DNA of 64,000 nucleotides from Thysanoteuthis rhombus (GCA_963457665.1 OY735218.1:46224841-46288840); one strand, 5' to 3'. Positions 1-12,589 are shown, counted from the first letter of the stretch. Made by a program: numbers and translations. Notes: generated by a model from the sequence alone, not told the origin.

Positions 1-68
1 TTAGTGCAACACACTCATCTTACGCCTATTTTCTCTACTCCCTTCCAACTTGCCCGGTCGAAGCTGAG

Positions 69-121
69 ACATCATCATCTATGCGATATTTTCCTCTGTT
101 GATGATGATGATGATGATGAT
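69..121. repeat. Short ATC run and (GAT)7 array
   Basis: A short ATC run is followed by seven GAT units. The same triplet ends several LINE fragments in this window, so this may be the tail of an element whose body is no longer recognisable. I see no LINE-like protein reading beside it. Confidence 0.6.
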
Positions 122-162
122 AACCACACGCATAGAATGCAATATCTCTCCGCCCTTCTTTC

Positions 163-170
163 TCTCTCTC

Positions 171-223
<53 letters not shown>

Positions 224-318
224 AACACACACACACTCACACATGTATATACGCACACAGAAACACATATATATACACACACACACACATATATATATAT
301 ATGTATATATGTGTATAT

Positions 319-380
<62 letters not shown>
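163..380. repeat. Compound TC/TA/CA microsatellite
   Basis: A TC run passes into (TA)n, then (CA)n with interruptions, then a second (CA)n, and ends in about 50 bp of pure (TA)n. Open readings across it give only Ile-Tyr and Thr-His repeats and are not genes. Confidence 0.95.
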
Positions 381-382
<2 letters not shown>

Positions 383-2353
383 CATTGAATTGACATTGTT
401 TTGCACAAATCTAATAGAGATACGGAAGGTTGAGTTCAAATAGAGCCCATCTTTTGCAGTAGCTAGGGTTGATAAACTAAGTGTATTTCAAGTGTATAAA
501 TATATCAGGACGAGGCTGATTTGTGTGCGTGTGGTCAGCAGGGAAATATTAGATGATCTCCTGATGTAGAACCGACCTGGAAAGTTGATTGATAAATATC
601 TGATTGTCTCTTGCGAAAAATTTCAATTGTCATGTGATACGAGTGGGTGTTGTTAGGAACCAAAGGGTGTAAGCTGAAACGTTTGAGGTCAAATAATTCC
701 ATGTACTTTATTTTGAATGGTTTCAGTACCAGGAGGAGGTTGAAAACAGGTGTTTGTCTGCTCATTAGAAAAAGAAAACCACCATCACCACCACTACTAC
801 TACTACCACTAAAAATGTTAATTATTGATACTGGTGATGATTCCAATGGTATCAGTCAAAACAAATTATGCAATTTTTCTTTTCAAATCTTGATATTTTT
901 TTCCAATTCTCATGACTTACACCACGTGGCAGTTGTTTCAATAAAAGGTGTGTGTAATTATTAAAAAATGATTTTGTATTATTACCTCGGCTTTTATGGG
1001 AATTATCACCCTTACGATCCGAGGAATTCACTTAACGAGTGTTTGTAAATACTTAGTGCTCTTATACGCATTAGTTTGATGTGGATCCTCATGGAATAAA
1101 ATCTTAAAAATGAATAAAATGACATAAAGGAGGCATAATTTCCAAATGCATCGAAATGCATTTCAAGCCTGGAGATTTATAAATTGTAGCGTTTACTGCA
1201 TTACTAAAGACTGCAGGGTGTGGATTTTCCGAGAATTGCTTTTCAGTCTCTTGGGTTAAAGAGAGTCAAGGAGATTGATTAAGATATCGCCAGACGTAAG
1301 AGAGGAAAAAGCCAAGAGAAATGGTTTTAGCTCGAATAACAACCTCTAAAGACGGATATAAATGTTGCACATTGCGCTGGGCGATTTGCGCCAAAACTCG
1401 TGAAACAAATTAGATTATGATGTTTGTGAAACTTTATCGATGTCCTTTCCAATGAATACAGGCAATCTATTTCACTTAAGGCCAGCTGTTAGGCTTGCAA
1501 ACCTCAAATTATACGCCGGGCGTAGAAACTGGCGACTCACGGACCATAATGCACAAATTCATTCCCACATTAAGATGCTCGAAGGCAGTAAAGACAATGA
1601 AATCTTTCTCTGGATTTGAAGATATTGGTTTGTAACGAAAGTTCTGTTCGATGTTTCATTTTATTACTAAAATGGTAGTCAAAGATACACTTAATCATAA
1701 ATATTTCCTCCTTTGCTTTCAGTAACCTTATTCCTTATACAACCTCAACCTTATACATTTTTTCTATGTAAGTTCCCCGACGGACTAGCCATGCAGGGCC
1801 CATATTCTTCAGAACAACTGTTGAAAAAAAAAAACAATATAATACTAAAAAACCCTGTACAAACATGGATTGAACATCAAATAACTCAACCAAATAACAA
1901 ATTAGAAAGAAAATTTCTTTAAGAGAACTAATAATGGAAATATAAAAACGTGCTTAAAACTGATTGATATTGAATAATAATGACTAAATAAATAATACAT
2001 TTCAGTTAAAGGAAGAAATAAAACGATATATACACAAAAAGCGTAGAAATCCGTTGGAAGCAACAGCAGTTACTTGTCATGTGATAATGAAAAAACACAC
2101 CTTAGATAAAGTAGTATCACATCATGTGTTGCAACGTAATTGATTACAATTTACTGTTACAGTCATATTCGAAATCAAAGTGAAAGTAATTTCATTTAGT
2201 ATAAGAATGATATAGACGCCTAACTAAACTGTCGTGGGAGGATCCAATCGTTGTTATTGACCAAATCTTCCCATTTAATCGACATATTGTCTCTACTCAA
2301 AGTATTGAGAACTGTTTGAGAAACAATTCTCTTGGGCGAATAAGTACGCCTAT

Positions 2354-2358
<5 letters not shown>
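381..2358. other. AT-rich stretch with no recognised gene
   Basis: No reading frame with family resemblance, RNA gene or repeat was recognised. A pyrimidine-rich stretch ending in CAG near 1,710-1,722 looks like a splice acceptor, but the short reading after it has no recognisable protein content. Confidence 0.5.

Positions 2359-2427
<69 letters not shown>
2359..2427. repeat. (TA)n microsatellite
   Basis: About 69 bp of uninterrupted TA dinucleotide. The sequence is self-complementary and could extrude as a cruciform. Confidence 0.95.
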
Positions 2428-2428
<1 letters not shown>

Positions 2429-2732
2429 TGTTGGAAGTGACTATTGGATGGTGAAGAAAAAAACTTAAGAGAAAATAAGTATTACATCTCAATTTTTTTC
2501 CATTGGCATGTTTCGATTCATTTCGACGGGTGCCAATTGTATTTTTTAGAGAAAATATTCACAGTAGATCACAGAAAACGATGGCTGCTAGTCGTCAAAA
2601 TGCATCAAATCATGCCCACGGAGTAATTGTACATTTTGAGGTGCAACATTTTCTTTTGAGTTTCTCTCTTCACCTTCTAATAGTCACTTTCATCTACATT
2701 CTGTCAGATCACTTCACAACCAAAATAAACAC

Positions 2733-2763
2733 TCTCACACACACACACACATATATATATATA
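2733..2763. repeat. (CA)n(TA)n microsatellite
   Basis: A short CA run passes directly into a TA run, the same junction type as at 16.0 and 52.2 kb. Confidence 0.9.
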
Positions 2764-3004
2764 AATGATTAATAAACCATTGTGCGCCAAAGTTTTCTGG
2801 TTTCTAGTTCTAGTTGTCTTCTTTCACACAGCTACTATCTGCGTGTATGTGTGTGAGTGAGCATATATACATTTGTTTGTGTGTATTCACGTGTATTTTT
2901 GTAAGAAGTCATTTCATCAAGAGAGACGTATTCTGATTGAATATTTCCTGTTCGTTGTTATACATATCATCTTTAATCTTACTATTCATCATCGTGTACT
3001 CTAC

Positions 3005-3490
3005 ACTTATTATCGAGTGCAAATTCTAGACAAGTTAGGTCTGCTTCATCACTGTATAGAATGTATCACTGGACTAACGTCTTTTGGTAGTATACTTTGT
3101 CAGAGTGATAAATCAAAAATTGGAAGAAAGGATGATCAATGAATAAGTTCCTTCCCTCGTCTTTTGTTGGGATGTGATCATAGAAAGAGTCCAAATTTCC
3201 AAAGTCCCCCACCCTAAGCAAACAAGAGTGAACATTGCTGGACACAAACAAATGTACCATCTAGCGTAAATTTACATCATTAACTCAACCTCTTCTAAAA
3301 TCTATTCGAGGGGCAATTTTGAAAGATATGAACATTTTTTCCGTACATAATACGGGCTAAATTTTTTAATTTCCAGTCATCAATCTTCATTAATGATGTC
3401 CTGTACGCAAAATCTACACATAGATAACCTGTCATCCTGACTAACTTGAAAACCGAAGGAAGTTATATTGATATCGACAGTTCTGATTCT
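3005..3490 (+). repeat. Dispersed ~480-bp family, copy P1
   Basis: It shares ordered blocks with the other members: a GATCAATGAATAAGTT-like block near 3,135, the TTTTGTTGGG...GTGATCA block near 3,160-3,182, a TACATAATACGGGCTAAA block near 3,343 and the GACTAACTTGAAAACCGAAG block near 3,439, followed by a GACAGTTCT end. No coding capacity is visible. The family is described under findings. Confidence 0.6.
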
Positions 3491-4104
3491 AATTAGTACT
3501 TATAGATAGTCGCTTCGTTATTCAGAATAACTGCACCCCAGACGCCTACCATTAGTAATCTATTATCTACAATCGCTTAACACTTGTTTTTTTTTAGGCA
3601 TAGGCATCTACAGTCACTTTTCCTGGGGGTGAAAAGGGATATATTCCCAGGTTGGGTGGGGGCACAAAAAGATGTGTTCAGCTAAGACTTACCTTTTATT
3701 CCCAATTGCACTATTATTAGGATGACCAGGTAAATTCTTTCATTAGTTGTAAGACCAAAATGAGTGCATTTTCTGTTAGAGCACTGATCTACAGTCATGT
3801 GCGCAGTAAAAAATTGGAAATTTGGAAATAATTTCAGAATTTAGATTTTGTTTTTTGTATAGAAAAAAAAATCAAAATTCTTGATTTTTTTCGACTTTTC
3901 AGACATCATTTTTTTAAGTAAATTACCTACATTACTTTATCATTGTAAATTGGTAGAGTAGAAATGAGTAAATTAAATGAATTGTTACACTTTTTCCGGT
4001 TTGCTAATACACCCTCTTGTTCCCTTTTATAGACGCTCAAGGTTAAAACTTATTTTAGAGTGCTTTGCATTAGCGTAGTATACGATAATCTCGAATCGCT
4101 TATC

Positions 4105-4151
4105 CTTGTACCAAGGTATACTAATCTTTTCTTTGTACCGAGGTATACTAA
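4105..4151. repeat. 27-bp direct repeat, two units
   Basis: TTGTACCAAGGTATACTAA is followed 27 bp later by TTGTACCGAGGTATACTAA, which differs at one base. The first unit contains the near-palindrome GTACCAAGGTAT. Confidence 0.7.
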
Positions 4152-4209
4152 GCTTCACAAGTGAAAACACGGATTCGGAAAGAACAGAATTTGTTAAATA
4201 AAAAAAGAA

Positions 4210-4640
4210 GTCTGGTAACTCACAAAATAGAACCTGTTATATGACGAATGTCTCTTGGAAGCATATTATGTTGGGTATTATCAATTACAAAAATCAGAAA
4301 AAGGTGATTGATGATAAATGAATGAATTCTTTTGGCTTTGTGAAGCAGTGATCACCAGAAAAGTTCGAATTTTCAAAAAAATAGGAAACATTTCAGCGCA
4401 TACTTACATTGTAAATTAAACATCTCACTAAAAATCAATTGGAGATCAAAAAACAAAATAAAATTGTTTTTTCTCAAACATAAGGCGTAAATGTTAGAAT
4501 GTTCATCAATTTAGTTCTAGTGTTATGGCTTATTCACATGATAGAAACATCCACAGTCTGTCAGCCAATCAGACCAACTTGAAAGAGAAGAGACCCAACG
4601 TTAAAAGTTTTGGTATCGGTTTTAAATGGTGGCTTCTAAA
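4210..4640 (+). repeat. Dispersed ~480-bp family, copy P2
   Basis: Ordered family blocks are present: ATGACGAATGTCT near 4,241, GCAGTGATCACCAGAAAAG near 4,346, ACATAAGGCGTAAATGTT near 4,479, and CAGCCAATCAGACCAACTTG near 4,561. The terminal GACAGTT block is degraded. Confidence 0.6.
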
Positions 4641-5449
4641 AATATGTTCAAAAGATGAAAGTCGTAAACTGAGATGAGAACCGTTAATGCGAAAAAAATA
4701 ATCTGCAGTAAAAGACAAATTAGGATAGAAAATAAAATCATGCTTATGTCAAAGAAAAGAATTTGAAAAAGTCAAAGCAACGACATTTCCCTGAGGGATG
4801 GATAGCAATTTTGGATAAGTAGAATTAAAATCACATCAAATAGAAAAAAACGCGTTCAGAAAACAAAAGCCAAACCCCAATTTTAGCTACAAACAGTCAG
4901 GGTGTTAATGCGAAGAACGTTTCGTGTTGAAGAAAACAAAAACAAAAACAAAACGAAAGACAGAAATAAGGAGAATAGTTTCTAATGTAAAAGAGTTTCA
5001 AAAGAGCAAAGCATGGACTTTCCCCTGAGGGACGAATGGCAATTTTCTTCCTATAATCTTTCTGCTTTTCTGACTCGGGAGATTATACTCTTTATTTCTT
5101 TACCGAGAGCAACTAAACATTCTTTGAAGCTCAGTAGTATTAGATATTCAAATGAAGTACATTTATATGTCCCAACTGCGTGACTACTTAGAGCAAACAT
5201 TGGTCATATTATACAGGGCCGACAAGAGCACCGAACTCTGAATACATATCTAAATGCAGATGCGCGTAGGAATGCGTGCTTAAAGAGTATACATGATCTT
5301 TTGGCTATTATATATCTACCAATATATGTACCAACGCACTCATGAAGATTAATGCACATGCATGTATGGAATATTAATAAATTGACAATTTATATACGAC
5401 GGAAAGTGCTACAAATAACAACATAAAGGGAATATTTTTTTTGTCAAGG

Positions 5450-5676
5450 TCCTATTCTACTCAGTAGCAAATCGAGCAGCCTTGGATTGTGTAAACGAAC
5501 AAAGACATGAGCGTCGTGCAGGAATAGAACCCGAGTCCACCTTGGGGCCAGTCTTAAACACGGGTTCTGCTCTTAATAACTGAGCTAACAGCACTCTCAG
5601 GGGTAATCTCAACTCTTACTTGGTTATAATTTACACGACCTAAAGCCACTTGATTTGCTACCGAGTAGAATCGGTG
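5450..5676 (-). mobile_element. Small inverted-repeat element with tRNA-like core
   Basis: Two ~36-bp arms in inverted orientation (about 5,451-5,486 and 5,641-5,676) match at roughly 28 of 36 positions; the shared stretch includes GTAGCAAATC and ATTCTACTC. Between them, on the minus strand, lies a tRNA-like sequence. The arms could be terminal inverted repeats of a MITE-like element that captured a tRNA, or a SINE that inserted into its own inverted relative. No target-site duplication was identified, partly because a (TA)n array begins at 5,703. Confidence 0.5.
5511..5594 (-). pseudogene. tRNA-like sequence (SINE head or tRNA pseudogene)
   Basis: Read on the minus strand it begins GTGCTGTTAGCTCAG. 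A perfect D stem, GCTC/GAGC, encloses the A box. The B box reads GGGTTCTATTCC (5,521-5,532). The T stem pairs at four of five positions and the acceptor stem at six of seven including wobbles. The anticodon arm does not fold and the body is longer than a standard tRNA, so a functional tRNA is unlikely. A tRNA-derived SINE head is the better reading; tRNA-derived SINEs are well documented in cephalopods. Confidence 0.55.
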
Positions 5677-5699
5677 CTAGGCAAAATATTTTTATTACT

Positions 5700-5836
<137 letters not shown>

Positions 5837-6936
5837 CACTGGGTAATAATATATATACATATAGAAATCAAATCGTTTTCATTATCATTCACCAGTTCCA
5901 TGGAGGATCTTACAGCGTATGCAGTGTAAAATATACGGGCTTTTGCCGAGTTGTGGGAACTGATATGCATATTTTGCCTTTATACCACTGGTTTGCAAAA
6001 AGCAGGGATATACAATATGCAGGATATACAGCGTGTATATAACAATAATCTGGGAAGGTCATAGAATACTCTTTCCGAGTGGGTCATAATTTATTCTAAT
6101 ACTTCTGGTTAGTTTGCTGGTGCAACGATTTGAGAACGTAGATACATGTAAATGGCCTTCTTCTTGCATTTTTTTTTTATTGTTACCACTTCTACACTGA
6201 AGTCACTCATTTGAAATTACAGCTTCAGCAATTATAGTATTTTACTGTGATCGACGTAGGAACATCCAGGAATGTATTGTGTCAATCAAAATGAAGTTGT
6301 AAACACGTTCTAATTTTAAGAGTTGCTAAAAATCTTTTCTTTACCATATGGCAACAATGAAGAATGAGATGGCAATCATCTTCTTGAAAAATGCTCCGCG
6401 AGCAGCAGTTATGAGTGTTGTTCCAAAATAAAATTTTCAGATATCTAGATCTATATCAGAAATGATTTAAAAAAAAATTATTTGGAAATTCTTCCTTTCT
6501 GCCGAAAAATAATGAGAATTATGATAAATTCATCATCGTTTCTCCAGTTGGAAGTACCTCACCGTAAAATTGAGTTGTTCTCATGAAAAAAAACTATACA
6601 TAATTCCTCGAGCAAATACGCATATAATTGTGAGTGGAAAAATGAAAATTAATGATTGATGAATCCTTAGAGGCCAATTTGCGTTATACTTACAAAATTT
6701 TAGATGGTGATAAATACGTGTTCATTCTAACAAATTTTTATAGCGATCACAACCCTCCACATGATTGACTATTACAGCCTCGAATCGAAATACTCTTAAA
6801 ATAAGTGTGCAATGGAGATGCAGGATGTGAAAAACACAACGTGAGCACAATAAACATTGAGAAGAAAAATGTATGAGCTCATCTGCTTATAGTCATCTTG
6901 GTAAAAGTATATATGTGTATGTGCTTGTGTGTGTGT
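5837..6936. other. AT-rich stretch with no recognised gene
   Basis: I see no protein family resemblance, RNA gene or clear repeat here. Confidence 0.5.
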
Positions 6937-6980
6937 ATGAGAGAGAGAGAGAGAGAGTGAGAGAGAAGGTGAGAGTGACT
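6937..6980. repeat. (GT)n/(GA)n microsatellite
   Basis: A short GT run is followed by about 30 bp of GA repeat with two interruptions. Confidence 0.85.
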
Positions 6981-7163
6981 GAATAAAGAATGATACAAAG
7001 CCAAATATGGAATGAAAATGGAATAAAAAGACTGTCATATCAATCATTAAAATGTTCATGTCTCCATTGAGATATGCATTCGAAACACTTGACAGGACAC
7101 TGACAACAATTAGTGGCCTTTAATTATACTCTCTCCACACATGTACATACATTAACATACATA

Positions 7164-7166
<3 letters not shown>

Positions 7167-7247
<81 letters not shown>

Positions 7248-7261
7248 TATATATATATATA
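7167..7261. repeat. (TA)n microsatellite
   Basis: About 94 bp of TA with a single GCATAT interruption near the right end. Confidence 0.95.
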
Positions 7262-8355
7262 GTCAGAAATGCTAGGAAATATATAGAATTACCTGATGTA
7301 TATTGAATATCAAGCACAAATGCAAAACTCAGTTCTCTTTGAATTTTGCTTCAGTTGAGATGTTGAACTTGAAACCATAAACGCATTTCTAGATAATCAA
7401 TTCCCTGGAAAACAGTAAAACACATCTACAGTAGGATTTTACACAGAGAGAATGTAAGATCTTGGGCAACAGAATCATGAAATTGTTTTAAAGATGGTAA
7501 GACTTGATAAACAAAACCACTGTTTAAGGATGTTTTTGTCGAAAACAAGAGAAAGTCTTTTTTTTTAACTTCATAAACCGAACATACTTTTGCAGTTACG
7601 CACTATGCCCGTCAAATTCTATCTTACTATGATAAATGCTCTTTCTAGAAGTCCCACTATTTCCCAGACACGTTGACAGCAAGAAGCAAGCCATCGAATG
7701 ACGCTTTGATAGAGGGTCTGGTTTATGAATATAAATAAGAACTAGGCCCTACAGGTGTTAATCAAATTGTCTTCTTCGTATCAGATATATAAGGAAAAAT
7801 GTACAACAGAATTTCTGTTGTGGTAGGAATTCGACATGCCTAGGGATTTTGCACAATCTTTGAGCATTCAAGTGATTTCATAAAATTGCTCGTTTCACAA
7901 TACTGTTCTAATAGTTAACAAGCTTGTGATACTTATTCTTACTACTGTAACGAGTTCTATGTTTAAGTCACCCTCACTAATTAAAAAAAAAGTAGATGCA
8001 ATTCAAAAGAAGCCGTGCAGTTTTTGTATCCGACCCAATCAAAAAATTCCAGAAATAAGAAACATTCAAATTTCTGAAATTGGAATAGGAATAACAAAAA
8101 CTCAATTTGAATACACCTTTAAGAAGTTTACTTTCAATGATCAATATCAGTTTTTAGTACTTACCTCTCTAGTCTGCAACACATACATACCAGATTTCCG
8201 GTGTAAGAAAGCAGATAATTATGTGCTATATTTATAATGAATAGTGTGACTTTTTTTCTGTATTTATTTCCTTCTGTAATGAGCTTTAAAGAGTCTGTCT
8301 CATCTCTCACTCTGATGCACTTTCTAGTTTTATTTGTTCAATTTAAAAAGATTTT
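7262..8355. other. AT-rich stretch with no recognised gene
   Basis: It contains a 103-codon open reading at 7,926-8,237 (+), Lys- and Ile-rich, beginning MILILTTVTSSMF. I do not recognise it, and it has no clear domain, signal peptide or membrane segment. At this base composition a reading of this length is not significant. Confidence 0.4.
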
Positions 8356-8416
8356 TCCGACCAGAATTTGAGCTTGGGCCGCTGATTTCATCGTCGAAAC
8401 TGTTACTGATACGCCA
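8356..8416 (-). pseudogene. tRNA-like SINE head (weak)
   Basis: On the minus strand GGCGTATCAGTAACAG resembles an A box and GCTCAAATTCTGG, about 35 bp on, resembles a B box. Stems are not convincing. It may be the 5' head of a decayed tRNA-derived SINE. Confidence 0.3.
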
Positions 8417-9540
8417 ATTGCCATTTGAATGGATCGAAGATGTTATTAACTCCTTTCTTTGTTAGGCAAGGACTTCAATGCCATGTACCTGTTGGGCAGC
8501 GAAAGCCACATCAATTGTACCCCCGTGGGACGCTGTAGAACGAATTGCATGAACATTTTCGACAACTAGCTGGATACCCACCCAAATAGTTTGATTTCAA
8601 AAGTCCTAATAGACGGCCTATATGTGTCTTTTGACCCTGATAGAAGATCAAAACTGTGAAATAGTAGTAGACTTGGACGCACTGACATTTTGAGATTTAG
8701 AGCAATGGTAAGTTTTTAAGTAAGTGAGAACGCAACTGAACAAAACTTGGCATCAGTTTTGCATAAAATTGCATTGTAAATCGGAATCTCCAACTGAGAA
8801 CTTATTTTTTAGAGAAACTCGATCAGGTAATTTGTTAAAAAACGGTGTTTATGGATAATACAGTGGCCATAGCTCTAGTTGTTCTCGTGGTATCTAATGA
8901 TGAACGGACATTCCGTTAACTATTGTAAAATAATATTGTTATTCTTTATATTCGATAGTCTTGTGTCTGATTTGTTGTAAAAATATCAGATGATTCACAC
9001 CCTCTTTATACATCAAACAGAAGGACCACATTGTTTTTTTTATTTTATTCCTAACTTTTATATTCGTGACTGTCTGGCTGACGGTGAAAAAGAGATCTCG
9101 TCTCTTTACATTGTAATCCACATGGGGACCATAATATATGATGCTGCGCTTACTTGTGCTGTCTTACAAGAATTCCGTCTGTCTACTTTGACATTTGGGG
9201 GAGAAAAATCTTTTTAGCTTTATTCTTATATTTTGGTCTTTCGATGTTCGATTTTTATTTCTTTCTTTGGTCGCTTTAGAGGAAAAACTCATAAATATTA
9301 CAAACTGGTTCTATTTCAGTCCAGGCGATACAAATGTACATCCCAGTGGTTGAACAGTCGGGTTTGAAGATGTAAAGTAACAAATAGGAGAAAAAAAAAA
9401 CTCTTCGAAACTGAGTGAAGAAAAATGGAAGAAAACGAAGGAGAGCGCTTAGAAGTATAAAACGTATTTATTCACTTGAGTATTTGATTCGTCTACTTTT
9501 TCTTTTCTACTATCCACGGTATCTTTTTGAAGTGTAAAAG

Positions 9541-9643
<103 letters not shown>

Positions 9644-9925
9644 AAGGGAAGACGGAACAGGAAATGATAAAATATGCACATATTAGATTGGAAGTAAAAT
9701 GCTTTTGTAACTGTATGCACTTGAGAAATATGAAAACTTTTAGAATAAGCGCATACCATGAACCTACATTCTCAAACGTTCACGTATAGATATTCAGATG
9801 TGTGTGTGGGGGCGGTAAGATGGTATGTACTAGTTGAAAGATATAAGTACATAGGTATTTTTTGAAATACGAATAAGGAACTCAGTTTTCAAGACACGCA
9901 CACTCATGCATATATACATATCAAC

Positions 9926-10150
9926 ATCATCATCAGCCATTAAAAGTGCCATTCCGGACAAATACTTTTCTCATTTCTCATTTCCCTCCAGGACGACCGT
10001 GATTGTGCTAGTCAATGCCATCTTGTGTCAGTCTTTTTTTTTCTGTTTTACTGTGTTCACTGTCTAATGGGCTCCGATCAAGTTGACTTTTCAGCCATCT
10101 GTGGTCGTGTCTTCCCGTTAAGTGCCCAGCCAATATCTATTTTTGTTGCT
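9926..10150 (-). mobile_element. Possible element ending in an (ATC)n tail (weak)
   Basis: A GC-richer ~210-bp block (9,938-10,150) abuts a short ATCATCATC run at its left edge. In minus orientation this gives a body followed by a GAT tail, the same polarity as the LINE fragments of this window. I recognise no protein motif in the body. Confidence 0.3.
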
Positions 10151-10195
10151 TATTTATATGTCCTTCCCTCTAGATCATTTTCTCTCATATACACT

Positions 10196-10198
<3 letters not shown>

Positions 10199-10257
<59 letters not shown>
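10199..10257. repeat. (CT)n(AT)n microsatellite
   Basis: About 22 bp of CT passes directly into about 30 bp of AT and a short CA run. Confidence 0.95.
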
Positions 10258-10689
10258 AATTGTTGGAAGAATCGTTATCTCATATCTATATATGTATGGT
10301 CTTAGTCAGACGAATATCTTACCATAAAATGACCTTATATGCAATTCTTTTCTGTTTGTTTGTCGCAGACGCATCTCATTGTATTTTTAACCTCCATATT
10401 ATGACATAAAAATTACTTCATAGATTTTAAATTTTTTTATTCACTAAACTATAGATTCAAATCACATGCCTATTTCTGTCTATAATGATAATGCTTTTTT
10501 TGATTTGTTTTTTGGAATAGGTCTTTGCATGAATAATCTTTGGTTATTGACAGCAACCACAGCAATCTAATTAGCTAATTTAGTTGGAATATCCTTTTAT
10601 TAATCAAATGCATATTGTATTAAAAAAATTCTCAAATCAAGGTGTTAGATGGAAACTATTTTTTGTTAGAAATATTAATTTTTTTTAAA

Positions 10690-10990
10690 GGTTTTGGCTT
10701 AGGATTAGGAGGTAGGTCTAGGCAAAAGTTTAGTCGATAATTTTAGGGTCAGGTTGAGTATTGAGGTTTGGGGTCAATGTTTCTTATTTCTCAATTATTT
10801 GTCTTTTGTTGCCGTGAAATTAAATCTACTCAATGGAAATTTTGAGAAATGTCAATCCACTTTTAGCTACTTAGAAATAACACGCTTCGAAATGGCCGTA
10901 GCTGATGCAAAGGTATTCAAAGTTATATATTTTTTCCGTTGTTAATTGCAATCCCAACCCTAATACTACCCCTAAAAACGTTAACCCTAA
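10690..10990. repeat. Possible foldback element with GGTTAGG-type ends
   Basis: The left end (10,690-10,726) is G/T-rich with GGATTAGGAGGTAGG. The right end (10,951-10,990) is C/A-rich with CCCAACCCTAATACTACCCC and AACCCTAAA. Read in opposite orientation they resemble each other, as in a foldback or MITE with degraded terminal inverted repeats and a ~220-bp interior. Confidence 0.4.
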
Positions 10991-11099
10991 ATGATATCCT
11001 GTGTAGTTGAATTTGATAAATTACTGTTTTAATTGTATCATCATTATCCTCATAATCATCGCCAGCAGCATTTTGGCGTCTGTTGTTGGACATAAAACT

Positions 11100-11729
11100 C
11101 CTGAAGATTCTCTAAACCTCTCTATCTATGGCAACATGGAGCCAATATTCTCTGAACCCATCTAATCGTCACACCATCTTATTTCCAGTTGGTCACATTT
11201 CCTATACGACCTTTGCAGATCTACGTTGTGAGTCATGATGTACAGATGTGGTCTGACATCTTGTCATATGCCCAGCTCATTGCCATTTGATTCTTTTAAT
11301 GGATTCAAATATATAACTGATTCCTGTTTTTCCTCTAATATACTGTCCCGTCTTGTAATCTCCCCATGTGATGTTGGGCATGATTCTCTGATGTTGCATG
11401 GTCCTGAATTTGAGAGTTAACCTTCTGGTTAACTTTCATGTTTCTGCTCCATAGGTGACTATTGGGAGGATGCATTGGTTGTATACCCTTTTCAAAAGGA
11501 CAAATGGGGTTTTCTTGTCTTTGAAGGCTATGTTTGCAGAACCAAAAGCTTGCCAACCTGGTGTGATTCTTTGCTTGATTTCCTCTTTTGAAGATTTCTT
11601 GAGGATTTGTTGTCCTAGATCGATGTAGTGATCTACTTTCTTTATTCTTTGTATTTTTTTGATTTTGATTGTTGAATCTTTGTCTTTAATATTCTTGTTG
11701 TACATGGCATTTGTTTTGCCAAAGATCAT
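11100..11729 (-). pseudogene. LINE reverse transcriptase C-terminal region, broken
   Basis: Frame 11,729-11,436 reads KKVDHYIDLGQQ, ITPGWQAFGSAN and VYNQCILPIVTYGAET, the conserved post-catalytic segment of this LINE family. A frameshift follows, after which NITWGDYKTGQYI and IKRIKWQ can be read, then stops. A degraded DREVWRIF-like segment lies near 11,120. The order of these blocks matches the family, which is strong evidence despite the breaks. Confidence 0.85.
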
Positions 11730-11902
11730 GGGTAGACCTAATTACTAGCTTTGTTTATTCAGTTTGACCAGCATCAGATAAAGATTATAAAGGCTTTTTG
11801 CAAAAAAGCACAATGTCGTCTAAGGTTATGCTGTCTATTCTGATTCTTTTATTTTCATAGTCTAAATTTTGGAAGATTAACTCGAAGCAGGTTGTGAAGA
11901 GT

Positions 11903-12148
11903 TTAAGTAATCAAGCATCTCCTTGGCTCACCCCTTTTTTGAGCTGAAAGGGTTAAGAATCTATATACTGCCTGGTAAAGGAACTGCTGTGTTGTTAGAT
12001 ATCTTTCATGACAAATATAATAGGTGATCACTTTGTTGATGCTGTTGAGTGGGCTTTTTTTTGGTTTGTAGATGTGATTGAAAAGGTTTAATGGCCTGTA
12101 GTATGTTTTCTTTTGGGTTCCCCTCCCTTTGAAGAATAGCATTAGCAT
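11903..12148 (-). pseudogene. LINE reverse transcriptase N-terminal block, broken
   Basis: The reading contains LMLFFKGRGTQKKTYYRPLN, which matches the F/YKKGD...NYRPISLLN block at the start of non-LTR reverse transcriptases (motif 2). It then runs out of recognisable sequence. The catalytic YADD-type box expected between 11,730 and 11,900 is not readable. Confidence 0.75.
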
Positions 12149-12589
12149 TGTGGTGTTTCAATCTTCTAAGATTTTACTGTTTGAGGCGCGTGGAATAAAG
12201 TGGGTAGCAGCATAATTATGACTTTACCAGTTTTTTGAGTATATCGATGATGATGTAATCTGATCCAAAGGCTTTTCCTTTTTTTTGTCTGTTTGATGGC
12301 TTGCTTAACCACCCACGGAGTGACTTCTAGGAAACATGGAACTGGTTGATCATGGCTCGTATATCTTGTTCATTATTCTGCGTTCTTTGTTTCGAGGAAT
12401 AGTAGTTTTTGTAGAACTCTTGATCATGTTCGGTAATTCGATCGCTAAAATTTGTAAGGTTTCTGTTTTTCTCGAGCACACCAGTTATTTATCCTTTATT
12501 GGGAGTCTTTTTAACAGTCTTGGAACCCTTAACTTTTTCAAGAATGCTTATGATGGCAGCCGTCGTATATCTTCTTTTGGCTTCCATTC

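Noticed and set aside
35-443. Open readings of 80-120 codons rich in Ile-Tyr or His-Thr
   Set aside because: They are translations of TA/CA microsatellites, open in every frame. The same applies to readings at 2,220, 5,624-6,042, 14,533, 15,713-16,235, 34,195, 51,967, 61,889-62,316 and 63,350-63,677.
1700-1922. A spliced coding exon after a pyrimidine-rich stretch ending in CAG
   Set aside because: The 69-codon reading has no recognised content, no downstream donor was evident, and T-rich sequence ending in CAG is common here.
5511-5594. A functional tRNA gene
   Set aside because: No anticodon arm can be folded, the acceptor stem has a mismatch, and the sequence sits inside inverted repeats.
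7926-8237. A 103-codon gene
   Set aside because: Low-complexity basic and Ile-rich composition with no domain; it reads like AT-rich non-coding sequence.
10690-10990. Interstitial telomere repeats
   Set aside because: Phrases like TTAGGATTAGG and AACCCTAA are present but there is no run of TTAGGG units, and the two ends are in opposite orientation.
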